Origin: Cristatella mucedo
Taxonomy: Eukaryota; Bryozoa; Phylactolaemata; Cristatellidae
Length of the DNA: 64,000 nt
Assembly (NCBI GenBank): GCA_009760855.2
Contig: WPIO01000125.1
Span: 985,001 to 1,049,000 of the forward strand
Direction of reading: 5' to 3'
Shown: in pieces, positions 23,067-35,137 of the stretch
Layout of the letters: every line of letters starts with the position of its first letter
How positions within the stretch are numbered: position 1 is the stretch's first letter
Program-made: the position numbers and the translations under genes
Notes under the pieces: model-generated
What the model saw: the letters and a program-made list of their open reading frames with translations, nothing else
The model's database searches: none
Told to the model about the DNA's origin: nothing

Positions 23067-23333
23067 CGGCCAGAGATCCAGTGAACTGCTCCATGTACGG
23101 ATTGTATAGGAAGGCCGTGTGGTGCTGAGCTACAGCTGACGGCTTGATCTTAGGAATACGCAGCCTGTTCTTCCACGCAGTTCGGTAATGGCGACCTTTG
23201 GCGATACACATGGTCGTCGCTAGGAGCATGATGACCATGCCTAGTGTGCCACCGATAATAGCTGCAGTCTGCAGAGAGTTATATTCAGATTTTGTCTGCC
23301 CCGGCTCTGTTGCAGTAGAAGTAGTGGAAAACC
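23067..23333 (-). CDS. Receptor exon: transmembrane helix and Box 1-like juxtamembrane motif
   Basis: A 267-nt exon with acceptor TCGCATTCAG and donor GGCCG|GTAATA, phase 1 in and out. A short Ser/Thr-rich stalk is followed by a hydrophobic helix of about 21 residues (LQTAAIIGGTLGMVIMLL onward), then basic stop-transfer residues. Next comes TAWKNRLRIPKIKPSAV, about ten residues inside the membrane. Class I cytokine receptors carry Box 1 at this distance: a Trp or aromatic residue followed by Pro-x-(hydrophobic)-x-Pro, which binds JAK kinases. The W, the I-P-K-I-K-P core and the following A-V-A-Q resemble gp130. The tail continues to FLYNPYMEQFTG. The next recognised exon needs phase 2, so an exon is missing. 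Confidence 0.65.
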
Positions 23334-23580
23334 CTGAATGCGATATAGGCACGGTTTATACAAGAGCATATGTGAGCTAAACAAAACTTGCTCCAGAGAA
23401 AAAGTGTGCGTCAAGCGAAAACTCGTTCGTATAAAGCACCTGGCGTGCAGTACAAAACGGGGTTAACTAGTTGATCGACGAACCCCATAAATGTGTATGC
23501 CACTTGAGTCAACAGACAAGCATGGCGATGCAGTCGTATACACCTTATCATTACTATAATTTAAGTGTCATAAAACTCAC

Positions 23581-23856
23581 CTTGACCTTTTGGTAGCAAG
23601 GTTATTGAACCCCAGTGTGATCTGGGTGGGTATCCTTTTGCTGTTCTGCCAGCTACTTTTATCACGAGTGTTTCACGCCCATACCAGCATATATCCTCTG
23701 TGCGTTGAGAGGGCGGCAAAGAAGTAGAGAAATTAACGGACGATCCATTGCTGGCGATGAATGTAGTATTAATTCGATACTCGATCAGGGCTCCTCGGAG
23801 GCTTTCTTCAGGTAGTTCCTTAAGCATTAAAATACTCAAGCTTAGATTTTCCAATG
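23581..23856 (-). CDS. Receptor exon: membrane-proximal FN3 module
   Basis: A 276-nt exon, phase 1 in and out, with a perfect donor TCAAG|GTGAGT and a poor-tract acceptor CATAAAGAG. Its 91 residues form one FN3 unit: NLSLSILMLKELPEES, then RGALIEYRINTTF, then ETLVIKVAGRTAKGYPP, then SHWGSITLLPKG. The G-x-L-I-E-Y-R-I strand and the L-V-I-K-V-A-G strand are diagnostic of the fold. NTT, NGS and NFS are possible glycosylation sites. The P-P-R-S-H-W-G-S stretch sits where cytokine receptors may carry WSXWS, but it does not match that motif. The exon splices in phase to the transmembrane exon 250 bp downstream. Confidence 0.65.
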
Positions 23857-24424
23857 CTCTTTATGCTGTTCCGGCGTGCACCGCCTGGTTCACATCTAAT
23901 CCGCTTCACAAGAAGCAATACCTGGACATAAAAGTGAGCTTTCACTGTGCTAAATACGAGGACTTAGACGATTACATGCATCGCACTTTATGTATGCATT
24001 GACTTTTGCTTGAGAGTGTGTCATAACATGCAACAAAAAAGCCATAACGACCCATCTGTTTTTAAGCTGATGAGATTTTCCTTTCCTTTCCAATCGATGC
24101 GTACAAAACCCTCAAGATTTGTTCATCTGGCATCACTTCGATGACGTCTGCCCTTAATCTGGACTGCCTATTCTTAAATAACTAGTTATTTGATGAGAGC
24201 ATCACATCCACAGTCGAGTCCTCCTGCTTACAGCTGAGGAGCGTGGCCGAATTCAGGACCTGCTAAATCAAGAGTAGTTTTCGCGTTTAGGACATCGTGT
24301 CGGAGTTACTGCCATACCGTTTATTCAGGACTCCTTGCCCGTGCTCTTAAATCGTCTGTGACTGGTGCCCAACTCAGCAGTTCGTCTGGTCTTTCGACAA
24401 CCGCGAAACTACCACATAACACTC

Positions 24425-24735
24425 CTTTCTGTATAAGAACTTAAAAACACACCTATTTAGGACAGCATCTATTGGGTCCCTGTAATTCGTTCTCCATGTG
24501 TTTATTTGCGCTGACACTGTGCATGCTGCCACTAACCGCATTTGCATGCTGACCCTGTGCATGTCACCCCTAACCATGTTATTCCATGTTATACCTTGTT
24601 ATTGTTATTGTTTATCAAGCATGCTATTACTCACCATTCAACCGCACTTCCCTTTGCAGCAAATGTGAAGCGCCTAGAAAGAGATTGAGTTCTCTGAGGG
24701 CGCTCAACAAGTGCATTATTATCATTATTATAAGG
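24425..24735 (+). mobile_element. L2-like LINE 3' end
   Basis: Codons for KNLKTHLFRTAS-like residues, the 3' UTR with repeated GCATGCTGACCCTGTGCATG, the stem-loop and (ATT)n. Confidence 0.75.
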
Positions 24736-25084
24736 TTCACTAACTCTCCATCCAGCATTGAATTGACTTCAGCATCCTCCGTCTGGCTCAATGGTCATTT
24801 CACTCGCTTGCACCAGCTTACCTATCGCTCCGATCTCATTGCTTCTTCAGCCAAGTGCTCACGATCGCGCTCGAACTACAACACCCGCTGCTTCTCGGCT
24901 TCCAGGCGTCTCGGCGTTTTCAAATCATTTGGTGATCGAGCTTCCATTTTTTACATGCACCAATAATAAATTAGCTGATCCATGGTTTCGCTTAAAGTTG
25001 TTTTGAAGAAAGAGCTCTTTAATCTATAGCTCACAGGCTGCGAAAATAGCTGCCGTAGTCTCACTAAGCCTCCCTATCCCCTCT

Positions 25085-25710
25085 CCTGCTGACGACTGCG
25101 ATGCATCCTTTCCAGCCATCCTGCGCTGCTACTTCCACGGCTACTTACACTTCCTCAACTGCTGTCGTGACTAAGCAATGCTTCTCACATTCTCTTTGTT
25201 GCAAGAGATGAAAAACATTAGCTGCTGTATGCAAACCGAAGGTGGCAGAGATTTTAGTGCAATCCAGAAAAATCAATCTCTAGCATAACACCAGTTTTGT
25301 CCTAGTGCCTTTATGCAGCTATAGACAAAGATATATTATATCACAAACATCAGGCTTCTCATAGTTTCACTTGCTCTTCTGAATCTAAACATTTTGCGAT
25401 GCCTCTAATGAATCTCGAATCCTGTGGAGTGCATACTTTCAGCCCACGTTTCAAAAGCCCGGAACTCACAACCGACTGCCATCACGACATCCCTTCGCTT
25501 GATGGCTTAAAACAAGCAAAGCAACCTACCATTTTTGCATCGTTTTTACTTAGTCCGAGGGATCTAACATTCGCATGCTTATGTGTGAGAAAAATGTGCA
25601 TGTTATCAATGTTCAATTGACACTTCTTTTTCAAAGATATGTAGGTATTCGTCAGGATATTAGTCCCCAGAAAGAGATTTAGCTCTCCAAGGGTGCTACA
25701 ATAAAAGTGT
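25085..25710 (+). mobile_element. Decayed LINE fragments
   Basis: Family 2-like at 25085-25210, then family 1-like at 25380-25710 (AATCTCGAATCCTGTGGAGT, CCCAGAAAGAGATTTAGCTC). Confidence 0.45.
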
Positions 25711-26088
25711 CACCTTAGTCAAGATTCCTGCTACCTAGGTATTAAACTTCCTGTATACAAGCAGGCTAAGTTTCTTAAAAATGTTTACTGGACACAACAG
25801 TTATCACTCCTGTCTCAATATCAGAACTTGTATTTACGTCCAGCAAGACATATTACGGTACAGCTGCAATGCATGTACCTTCCAATTCACCATGACGACG
25901 TGGCATATTTCTGAATGATTAGTGACCATGCATGATGCAGTAATTTTGTCAGTACAATTAAGGAGGTCAATCCATACTGTAGGGCCAGCCACAGGCTCTG
26001 AAAAAAAAATTGGAAACGATTTCCATGTAAATGATCCTGTCTACACAAAACTCTGCTACTGACGCAAGGGAGCTGCTACAGCACCAAC

Positions 26089-26266
26089 CTAGTTCGGCCG
26101 TTCGTAAATAGATTTTTCCCTCCGATGTCATGGCCTGAAGTAAACTGTAATTGCTGGCGCCTGCGAGGAACAAGCGATGCCGTAGCTCTACGGAGTAGTT
26201 GGTGGCATGCTTCAGCTCAGTCCAAGCCTCTTGGCAAGGCGCGGTGCACAGGCTGCAAGTCACCAC
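26089..26266 (-). CDS. Receptor exon: penultimate FN3 module, C-terminal part
   Basis: A 178-nt exon from acceptor CTTGCGGTAG to donor AACTAG|GTTGGT, phase 0 in and phase 1 out. It encodes VVTCSLCTAPCQEAW, then ELKHATNYSVELRHRL, then NYSLLQAMTSEG, ending IYLRTAEL. The L-K-x-x-T-x-Y-x-V-x-L-R pattern is the conserved F-strand of cytokine-receptor and FN3 domains, where gp130 family members have L-K-P-x-T-x-Y. Three cysteines occur in the first 11 residues, the first two separated by two residues. The donor is weaker than consensus, but its phase joins cleanly to the next exon. Confidence 0.55.
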
Positions 26267-26683
26267 CTACCGCAAGATGTCAGACAACACTCTGGCGGGC
26301 TTGATAAGCGCTAGCACGAAGAGCAGCGTGCACAATGCAACATGTAAAGGAGAAGTTGTACTTTAGATCCCACATCTATCAAAAGCACATTATTGAAGTT
26401 AAGAGTGTGTTTACTTGAAGGAAAATGCAGTGGATTGGTTCCGCTCCCAAGGTTTCATATACATGAAAACCCATAGTTGATTTTGAGGTAACATCATCTG
26501 CTCGAGCAATCTCGTGCTTAGATTCTTCTGGATCTAGCGAGAGGAGTCCGAGATGATTCTAACGACATGAGTTTAATGAGTCTCAAACTAACGGAACGGT
26601 AACGTTGGCTAGGCCCAGCTCCAGTTTCCTGATGAACTGCTACTCGAGTCAGGTCGCTAGCAAGCCTGGCAAACAGCACACAC

Positions 26684-26883
26684 GTCCGAAGCTGTCAGCG
26701 GGGAAGCTTCGAGTATAATTTCTAAATTAGTTCGTGGTACACCATTAGGCGAAACCGAGGGAATCTCATCTGTTGAAGTACTAGCTCGCGAAATATCTTG
26801 CTCTACTTTCAATGCCAACGTAAAGAGATTCAGCGACGAAATCTTGCAATGAATGCGGGTGCTGTCGCCTAATTTTGTAATAT
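26684..26883 (-). CDS. Receptor exon: FN3 end, linker and start of next FN3
   Basis: A 200-nt exon with a strong acceptor GTGCTTTTACAG and donor GGAC|GTGTGT, phase 1 in and phase 0 out. It reads ITKLGDSTRIHCKISSL, then FTLALKVEQDIS, then STDEIPSVSPNGVPRT, then NLEIILEASPLTASD. The central T-D-E-I-P-S-V-S-P-N-G stretch is the classic junction between two FN3 modules. Its outgoing phase 0 fits the next exon exactly. A LINE 3' end lies just upstream, at 26925-27010. Confidence 0.6.
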
Positions 26884-26924
26884 CTGTAAAAGCACTCAGG
26901 TAAAGCACAAAAATATGCTATAGA

Positions 26925-27010
26925 AGCATAATAATAAGAATGCATTTGTTATAGTGCCCTCAGAGAACTCAATCTCTTTCTAAACGCTTTACATTTGCTG
27001 AAAATTAGCA
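26925..27010 (-). mobile_element. LINE 3' tail
   Basis: Antisense AATAATAAG plus the stem-loop region AGAGAACTCAATCTCTTTC. Confidence 0.7.
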
Positions 27011-27254
27011 TAGCGTTAAGTGTCTGTTAAGTGGCTGACTTTCCTCCAAGCTGTACTAGGCAAATTGAAAAGGAATGCTTTCCGGGTGCATTTTCGGCAG
27101 CTGACTGGGGTGCTAAAAGGCTGCATGTATCAGCAAAAAGACTACGACCACCTATTGGCCTTTATGCTCTATGCAAGCACAAATTCATTCAGCCACTTAA
27201 TAAATAAATAAATAAATACACACACACATATATATAACTCATTCATGGCGATCG

Positions 27255-27365
27255 AATAGAACTGTTATGCTACACTAGTGGTTTACATTTGCTGTAAGGC
27301 TCGAGCCTACGAACTCGGTCATTAAAGGAAAGCACCCTAACCCTAGGAAAATCCAGGGCGGCATT
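27255..27365 (-). mobile_element. SINE family B fragment
   Basis: GGCTCGAGCCTACGAACTCG and a box A-like antisense region near 27345. Preceded by short AATA and CA/TA runs. Confidence 0.45.
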
Positions 27366-27560
27366 ATGGCGATGCACAGCCCGGAGAGCACAGCTCTGAA
27401 TGATAGAGAAATGCTGCCGCAACTCCTAAGCTTTGATTAATTTCGAACAGCAGTCAAAGCAGCAGGTTTTATCTCCCATAGAGCGAAATTACCTGAGAAA
27501 ATAAATATGATATTAGGCGGCAAGATCTAATACAAGTGGAGACAGCAATGATCTCTCCAC

Positions 27561-27680
27561 TTTGACAGCTGCTGAGCATGTTAATTCCTTGAGCACAGGC
27601 ACCGAACTCAAACGATACAGAAACGCCAGATACTGCAGAATGAGTCTGGTATACATTTGCTCGGACCGGCAAACCTTTTT
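27561..27680 (-). CDS. Candidate receptor exon: FN3-type segment, boundaries uncertain
   Basis: Open minus-strand segment containing LPVRANVYQTHSAVSG, then VSVSFEFGACAQGINML. It would supply the missing first half of the FN3 module finished at 26.7-26.9 kb. The 5' edge could be the AG at 27681-27682, which gives the wrong incoming phase, or a weaker AG after TACCAG that gives phase 0. The 3' edge could be CAAA|GTGGAG, which gives the required phase 1, or the stronger CTCAG|GTAATT at 27493. This is an inference from position and strand pattern, not a firm exon. Confidence 0.3.
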
Positions 27681-27849
27681 CTATCAAAATATACATATAC
27701 ATGTATATATAAGAGATGAGCTGCACGACTGTCTTAACACTATCTGGTTAGCAGGGGGCAGTAAAAATTTGACTTGGAAGCGTGGCTGGTTTGATTGTTC
27801 CCATCGCGATTCTTGTGCACATGCGGAAAAGATAAATGCAATGACATAC

Positions 27850-28010
27850 CTTTGATTTATTGTAGACATCTTTTGTGTCTCGTAGTTTGATATAAGCAGA
27901 ATACTCCCAAACGCCACATTTCTGGGCCAGATAGGCGAAATTTAAAGATAAAATAAATCCTGTGCCATTTTCCAGTGGATCCCAACGTATTATGTCCTTC
28001 GGAAGCTTAA
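27850..28010 (-). CDS. Receptor exon: FN3-type segment
   Basis: A 161-nt exon with acceptor TATTTTTTAG and donor CAAAG|GTATGT, phase 1 in (matching the 33.5-kb exon) and phase 0 out. The 53-residue product includes KLPKDIIRWDPLENGTGF, FILSLNFAYLAQKC and WEYSAYIKLRD. The Y-x-A-Y-I-K-L-R run looks like the C'- or F-strand of an FN3 module, and NGT is a glycosylation site. It probably completes the domain begun in the preceding exon. The next securely identified exon enters in phase 1, so one exon is missing or poorly defined in between. Confidence 0.55.
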
Positions 28011-28014
28011 CTAA

Positions 28015-29380
28015 AAAATAAATTATGATTAAAATTACTGAAAAAGCTATTAATATTTCAAAATCAACTATGACTGCTTTTTTGAGGCAATGCTTATTTC
28101 TAAAAGGAATAGCAAATGTTAGTTGACCACATATAAGTTGCATGTCGGTACATTATGGACAGGGTCGTAGCAAAGATCTACTGACTACAAGCAATGCTCT
28201 AGACTTAGCTAATTCAAAAGTTGGGCCATAGTTGTACTGCTATATTTATTTTTAAATGGAAAAGTCTTCATCTATTTTTAAAATAGTTACCCAATTTCGT
28301 TTATTATTGCATTCTTCAAATCTGTAATCTCTATCAAAACAAGAATCGATCAGAGTCCATTCCTTTGGGAATAAAAAACTCCAACCGCACCAAACTTAGA
28401 GAAAAAACCAGTGGATTTTGTCATTGAAGAATTTCTTTCACATGTTTGAATTAACCATGCAGACCATTTACCATTTGAAATATACAATTAAATCGTACCA
28501 TCTCCGAATCATATATGATTATAATCCTGCAAGTATGATAAAATAATATAGTGTGTGGTATAGAAATGACAACCGGTGCTCAGATTACTGAATAGGTAGT
28601 GGATGAATAGGAAGCGGCAGAGCTCAGGGGTAGGCAGGGGACATCCTCCCCACTAGAGCGGGGGGGGGGGGGATTAGTCAGGCGTCATGGCCTCCCCCTA
28701 TATCTAACCCCTCAACCATCACAAACTAGGATTGACATCCTACTTAAACTCGATGAGCAACCGTCGAGGAGTGCGTATCCAATAAATACTTTAATTGTGA
28801 GCTACAATTTTTCGTTACTATCGGTCTGAACCCCTACAGGAAAGTTTTTCGGCTCTTGCCCACCCCAGGATGAATATTCTGACTCCATCTTTGATCATAA
28901 GGACTTATTATTAGCCTTTCGGGTGACTGCTGCCATTGAGACGTACTTCGGCCTCCAACTCATTTCAATGTATACTATAGCGATTAAGTTTACAAGGTGA
29001 CCGTCGTCTTTTCAGAAATCGGCTTGTTCTTTTGATCCATCACAGCCCCTAGGGAGACATAACATGATTGGATGACTGAGTGCAGGCAAAGCCTCCTAGT
29101 ACTCTATTGACCATCGCGGTACTTAAATGATAGAAGCAGTCGTTATTGTTAACCACACCCAGTCAAATGCTACACCTTACACATATTGTGGTTAGAATAA
29201 AGGGACACATTTTCCTCAATATCGAATATCAAACTGATAACAGAAGCACAATACACTAGTCACCGGGACAAAAGAAATGGACACTATGAAATGAAACAGG
29301 CTTAATGTCTCATATAAAAATGTCGTTACAAAACCGTTGATTTCGTGCACCAAGAAAGTGGAAAGTGGCTTGATGAGCTA
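28015..29380. other. Receptor intron, no feature recognised
   Basis: AT-rich, with a G run at 28661-28672. No exon with plausible splice sites was noticed. Confidence 0.4.
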
Positions 29381-29399
29381 AGATAACTCGGCGCTTTGT

Positions 29400-30462
29400 C
29401 TGATTCTTTCAGAAATTTATACTCTCCTCTTGCCAATGTAATCGCCAAGTAAAATCAATGCTTTCAATCCTATGCAGATGACACATAGCTGTACTTATCT
29501 GTACTTTGATCCCTCCTAGCCTTCAAGCACATCAAACTCTCTCAATTCTTTAGCTGCATGTATGGCTGACATCCACAGTGGATGGCTGAAAACTTCCTCA
29601 AAACGATGATGAAACCAAGTTGCTAGTTATGGGAAAGCCTTGCGTGACTCAAAAGTTGGAAAGCCTATTCCTCAAAATCAGCTCTGCTGGCATGTCTTAT
29701 GTAGCATCTGCACGAAATCTAGGTGTCCCCGTCCAAAGTGATGAACACATCAGCTCCAGCCAAGTCTTCCTACTTTCAGTTACCTACAATTTCAAAATTT
29801 GGGCCTGCTTAGACAGGGATACCATATCCAAGTTGGTCCACGCATTTGTAACATCCCGTCTTGACTTACTACAACTTACTCCTTACATGTTTACTGGCCG
29901 AGGCAATTAGGACTTACACTTCGTGCACGACTGTAGGTAGGGTTGTCTGTCGTGAGAGTTGTAGCTACCACATCACACCACAATCCTTTCCGCCGACCTG
30001 CGCTGGCTCCCAATCAAGCAGCGAATTGACCTTAAGGTCTTGTCAGTCACTTTTAGGTCCCTCTGTTCTCTGGCTCTAGCGTACCTATGAGAACTAATCC
30101 CCAGCCAAGCTGGGTATCGTACCGCCCGGTCTCCTGACTCAAGCCGTTTAGGTATTCCTCGAACCAACCTGAAATGATCTGGAGACCGTCCATTTAGTTT
30201 GTATGGTCCCAAAGCCTGGAACTCACTCCCGAATGACATAAGGACACCAGCTAACTTGGCGATATTTAAAAAGGAGCCACACACGCGCTACTTTACCGAA
30301 CCGCATTTGCTGGGTCATTGCGATTTGTTCTTTGTTGCATGTGTATCCTGACACTGTACACATTGCCACTCACCATGCGGGCAAGCTTCCTTTACAGGGT
30401 ATACAAAATTTTCGAGAAAGAGATTAAGTTCTTCGATGACGTTGTAAAAGCATAGTATTATT
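29400..30462 (+). mobile_element. L2-like LINE, decayed
   Basis: Polymerase region (CCTATGCAGATGACAC), then VMGKPCVTQKLESLFLKIS, DTISKLVHAFVTSRLDLL and the 3' tail, ending ATTATTATTAC. Many frameshifts. Confidence 0.75.
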
Positions 30463-30576
30463 ATTACTCTAACTGAGGATACAAAAATACAATTAACTAA
30501 TGGCTACACCGAGATACGGCAGCTCGATGGGTGTCGCCATCAAGCTGCAACTACTCGAGCAGCTCAAAGCAGCTCT

Positions 30577-30661
30577 CTTGAATGTAATGTAACGCATCTC
30601 CGTCTGTAACTCCCATGAAGCCAAAAAGACTTCAAAAAGCGGTTGCGATGCAGGAGAGTTT
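30577..30661 (-). mobile_element. LINE family 2 fragment
   Basis: ATCTCCGTCTGTAACTCCCA and CAGGAGAGTTTT, directly joined to a family 1 tail. Confidence 0.55.
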
Positions 30662-32360
30662 TGATGATAATAATGCACTTGATAAAGCGCTCTCAGAGGA
30701 CTCAAACTCTTTCTAGGCGCTTTAAATATGCTGCAAGGGGAAACGCGATCGAATGGTGAGTAATATCGTGTTGATAAACAACATGAATAACATGGTTAGA
30801 GGTGACATGCACAGGGTCAGCTTGCAATTGTGGTTAGTAGCAACGTGCACAGTATGATCACGCATAACCACATGAAGGACGAATCGCAGGGACCCACTAA
30901 ATGATGTCCTAAATAGGTGTGTTCTTAAGTTCTTTTTAAATGTGGTCAAGTCAGGGGATTTTGTGACGCAAGTCGGGAGTGAGTTCCAGGCTTTGGGAGC
31001 ATAAGAACTAAATGCACGGTCTCCAAAGGATTTGAGATTTGTACGAGGTATTGGTAGGCTGTTGGATTCCGAAAAGCGGGTGGTACGATACTTGGCCTGA
31101 TGGGGGAGTAGATCTGAGAGATAGGCTGAAGCCAAAGAATGAAGTGACCTAAAAGTAATAGAAAAAACCTTGAAGTCGATCCGTTGCTTGACTGCTAGCA
31201 TGTGCCGGTTGGCGAGAAGTGGTGTGATGTGGCAACTGCGACGCTCACGACAGACAAGCCTAACCCCGGAGTTTTGCACCATCTGTAATCGCCTGATTGC
31301 AAAAGCCGGTAGGCCAGCAAGCAGTAAGTTATGGCAGTCAAGACGGGATTTCACAAATGCATGGACCAAAATAGACGTAGTATCCTTATCTAAACAAGCC
31401 CGAGTTTTAGCGATGTTATATATATGAAAGTAGGCAGACTTGATTGTGGAGCTGATGTGGTCGTCTAAATAGAGGTCACTTTGGAACTTTACACCTAGAT
31501 TTCGAGCTGATTCAACAGGAGATATGCTGGCAGAGCCCATTTTGAGCGTTAGCCTATCCAATTTCTGAATCACGCTGGGTTTGCCCACAACTAATACGTT
31601 AGTTTTATCATCGTTTAGTTTAAGAAAATTTGCTGCCATCCATGTGAGGATGTCATCAATACATGTAGCAAGGGAGTTGAGAGAATCCGACGTGCTCGAA
31701 GGCTGGCAAGGATCAAAGCAAAGGTACAACTGAGTGTCACCCGCATAGAAGTGAAAGCCTAGATTGTGCATGGCAATCACATCGGCAAGAGGGAGAATAT
31801 AAATAGTGAAAAAACCAGACCTAGCACGTAGCACCAAGGTACCCCATATTTCAGAGGTACCTCGGATGTTTTTTGTCTATTCACGTCAAAACTGTAGAGT
31901 CTCCCACTGAGATAGGGCCTGAACCATGCAGAGCAGTGCCAGTGATGCCCCGGTGAGATGAGAGGCGCTCTAGAAGAACTTTGTGATCAATGGTATCAAA
32001 AGCTGCCGAAAGATCGAGCAAAACAAGCAGAGATACTCTACCCATGTCTCCATTTCTAAGTAGGTCGTTGTACACCCTAGGCAATGCTGATTCTGTCCAG
32101 TGATAAGCCCTAAAGCCAGATTTGAACTTACTAGCAAGGTTTGAAGTTTCATTATATGAGTTCAGCTGGTCTGCCACGACTTCTTCTAGTGTCTTTGATA
32201 GGAATGGTATAAGGGAAACTGAGAGGTAGTTGCTCAAGTTCTCTTGGTCTAATGTCGCTTTCTTGAGAAGTGGCTTAACTACAGCTTATTTGAAAGGTGC
32301 TGGGACATGACCTGAGGCTAATGACATATTAATGATCTTAGTTATGAGTTTTCTATAATG
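30662..32360 (-). mobile_element. L2-like LINE, 1.7-kb 5'-truncated copy
   Basis: The longest antisense LINE. One open frame (30722-31837) runs from SGFFTIYILPLADVIAMHNL through HFYAGDTQLYLCFDP, FVKSRLDCHNLLLAGLPAFA and LANRHMLAVKQRIDFKVFS to TFKKNLRTHLFRTSFSGSL. The upstream frame (31881-32237) has ADQLNSYNETSNLASKFKSG and [20 protein letters not shown]. The catalytic YADD reads YAGD, and a frameshift separates the two frames, so it is inactive. It lies in a receptor intron in the same orientation as the gene. Confidence 0.85.
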
Positions 32361-32399
32361 CACTCGAAGCCTATGTGGCTTTCGGTATGCAGGAGGTAG

Positions 32400-33490
32400 C
32401 CAATTGAAGGTTGCTATCATCTCCCGAAGTATAACGGCGCAAGCATAGTGTCACAAGCATAATGAAGGGCCCCGTCACGATACTCTTCAAAACATTTTAG
32501 TCATCGTTGTACACGATATCTGTCGTTCTACCAGCGACCGGAGGTGGCAGAGCAATGCTACGGGCCGTTCCTGCGATTGATTTCCGAGAATAGATGTGCA
32601 GCACAGGCACGCGTGAGAGTCCTGGTGCTTTCAGTGGCAGTCGGCCAAGAAGTGAAATTGCAGTTTGGCCCTGGTTGAGCAGCTGGCTAACTGGATATGA
32701 ACCTGCTAAGTCGCATTGGAGCAATCTGTCAGTCCATTATTTGTGCGGTTTTAAAAAATAGAAGAAAGCTGAAGTCCTAGCCAACGAGTATACCAAGGCC
32801 AGCGGGTTGATAGCTAACAAAGATGGGGTAGAGATTATATTACAAGGCGAATCAAGAGGGCTGCATCGTGGCATCATATTCTGATGCAGCTACAAGCTAT
32901 TGAAAGAAGGTTTCATCTAATTAACGGAAGCTCTCAAGCAAAGGCTGGCTACCTAACTTACCAATCTGCGAAGTCAGCTTAGTATATAGGTCATCCAGGC
33001 TCGACCGCACATCTGCCTTGACGTGGAAAACAAAACGACACTTTGCTCCTTCGCTCGCACTGCCTTCTAGGGCTGAGCGTCTGCCCGCCGCCGGTCTAAT
33101 CGAACCCTCCTCACCCTTCACCTTACTGGCCAAATAAATGACCCAGAATCCGACCGTTTATTACATACCAACAACGAACGCACGAACCAGATGACCTATC
33201 TCTCAAAATTAATGCATGCCTGTGCATGCATGCACTGTACAAACTCCACAGCAGTCCGAACTCGACTGCTGAGTTGGTACACAGTGAGACCCCAGATTTT
33301 AAAATAGCAGACCCGTGTAGCACAAAAAAGGCAGATTTACAGCAGGGTACGCCGAACCACTGGCTATACGCTCTCATGAACGCGTTGTTACTTCGGTAGC
33401 ATCGCCAGCGTAAGTCATTAGATTTTTAATGGTCTTGAGAGAGATCAAGCAAAAAAGTCAGCCAAAGCCTATGCTTCCCTGATAAGGGCT
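32400..33490. other. Receptor intron, no feature recognised
   Basis: Mixed sequence without recognised repeats. The minus-strand frame 32921-33133 ends near TSQIGKLGSQPLLESF and has no domain signature. Confidence 0.35.
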
Positions 33491-33493
33491 TAC

Positions 33494-33672
33494 TTGAATC
33501 GACGACTGACATTTCGTTTTTAAGCCAAGTGCTCCTGCCAGAAAATCTTTCATGAAGTTGTGTCCAAATTATGAATACGCTTGCATTGAGAAACGGCGTT
33601 GTACGTATTTCTCTGTTTAGCTGAAGCGGCATGGTTTTGTTATTCGCCTGTAGCACCTTCTCCCGGCTGTTA
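33494..33672 (-). CDS. Receptor exon: FN3-type segment with Trp strand
   Basis: A 179-nt exon between acceptor TACTTTCAG and donor TTCAA|GTAAGC, phase 2 in and phase 1 out. Both phases match the neighbouring exons at 44.1 kb and 27.9 kb. It encodes roughly 59 residues, with NKTMPLQLNREI, then FLNASVFIIWTQLHERF, then GRSTWLKNEMSVVDS. The L-N-x-S-V-x-I-x-W pattern is the usual B-strand/Trp signature of an FN3 fold. Two N-glycosylation sites (NKT, NAS) support an extracellular location. The exon is flanked by unique intron sequence. Confidence 0.55.
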
Positions 33673-33679
33673 CTGAAAG

Positions 33680-34985
33680 TAAGTATATAAATGCACCCGA
33701 TTAGAAAATAGCACAAAAAACCCTAGAGGCTACCCAAGAATACAAATCTAGCAGGCCAATTATCTTCTAGGGCTTTCATTTCCACCAGCTCGCTTATGTA
33801 AATTAGGTTTTAATTTATTAATTTGCGCCCCTATGGGTGAATAAATAAGACAAGAATTACAACACTCTAGCGCTTGATTCATTTTGAGTCTAAGCAGTGT
33901 AAAAGAAGCACGCTGACTTTTTTCAACTGCATCATAATGATGCCAGTTTGACAGTAAAGATTGAGAATGCGATAGCAAAGCTAGAGAAGCTTCCAGAGAT
34001 AATAATTATTGAGATAGAAAGAAATTATAATTACGGAGAATTTGCTGATTTTCAAGATTAATACTACCAGCATCTTCGCTCAAGGTGCTTTAATCCGGCA
34101 TATTAAGATTATTGGACAACACCACTGACCTTTAATTTTTCAGAGAGAGAGAGAGCAGTGACAACGGGAAGCATACATAATGGGCACAGTCAGGGCGGAT
34201 GTTTGGGAACAAACGAGCGAATATATCCGTTTGTTACATTGCTAGGCCTAATTTTATTTAAACTCAAATATTTAGTTGTGCATGCTGAAATACAGCGTAT
34301 ATTAGCTTTATCCACAAAATTCCCCTACTTAGATATGGCTCCAAAATATACACGCCCCTACTAAATTAAAGCTTACTCTCAAATATGTGCAGGCAGTTTG
34401 AAGAAAGATTTAAGTGGTAATTTATGTGTGAGATAGTAAAAAGGAAGGATACTTCGACATCCCTTGCTGTTTTAAAGTTACCGGGCTACTAGTCGGCGAA
34501 GCTGTTATTCGTTGCAAAAGAAGACGGTGACATATTAGAAGATAAAGAAAGCCACCTTCCAAGGAAAACAGTTGTAGACATCAAGCTGAATTTATAGATC
34601 TTTTCTGGATGGTTGCGTAGACGACGGACAGTAACAGTGGTTGCTTTCGCGTGGTCTTGCTAAATGCGGTGTGATTTCCTCTCAGCTTGGAAATACTTCC
34701 AGCCAAATGTGCATTTCTCATGACTGCTAACTCGATAGGGTTTGCCTCGGCACACAGATTAGCCGCCCAATCGACAAGGGCCTATGCTAAATAGCCTTCA
34801 ATTCTACCTCATTGGTTCAGAGGTCTAAGGATCTAGCTTCAACAGGCAGCGAGCAACCATAGTGCTGGCCAGCCAATGCTCGCGTTGTATCTCGCTACGG
34901 GGGGGGGAGGCAGGAAGTCTTCTGTAGGCTTAGATTAACATTATCATAATAAATTAGACGCATACCACCCTAAAGAAACTTAGTC
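33680..34985. other. Receptor intron, no feature recognised
   Basis: AT-rich, with a short GA run at 34142-34154 and a G run near 34900. Confidence 0.35.
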
Positions 34986-34999
34986 TTGCTTCCCACTCT

Positions 35000-35092
35000 C
35001 TCTGTCTCTGTCTCTCTCTCTCTCTCTTTGTCTCTCTCTCTCTCCCTTTCTCTGTTTGTCTGTCTGTCTCTCTGTCTGTCTGTCTGCCTGCC

Positions 35093-35137
<45 letters not shown>

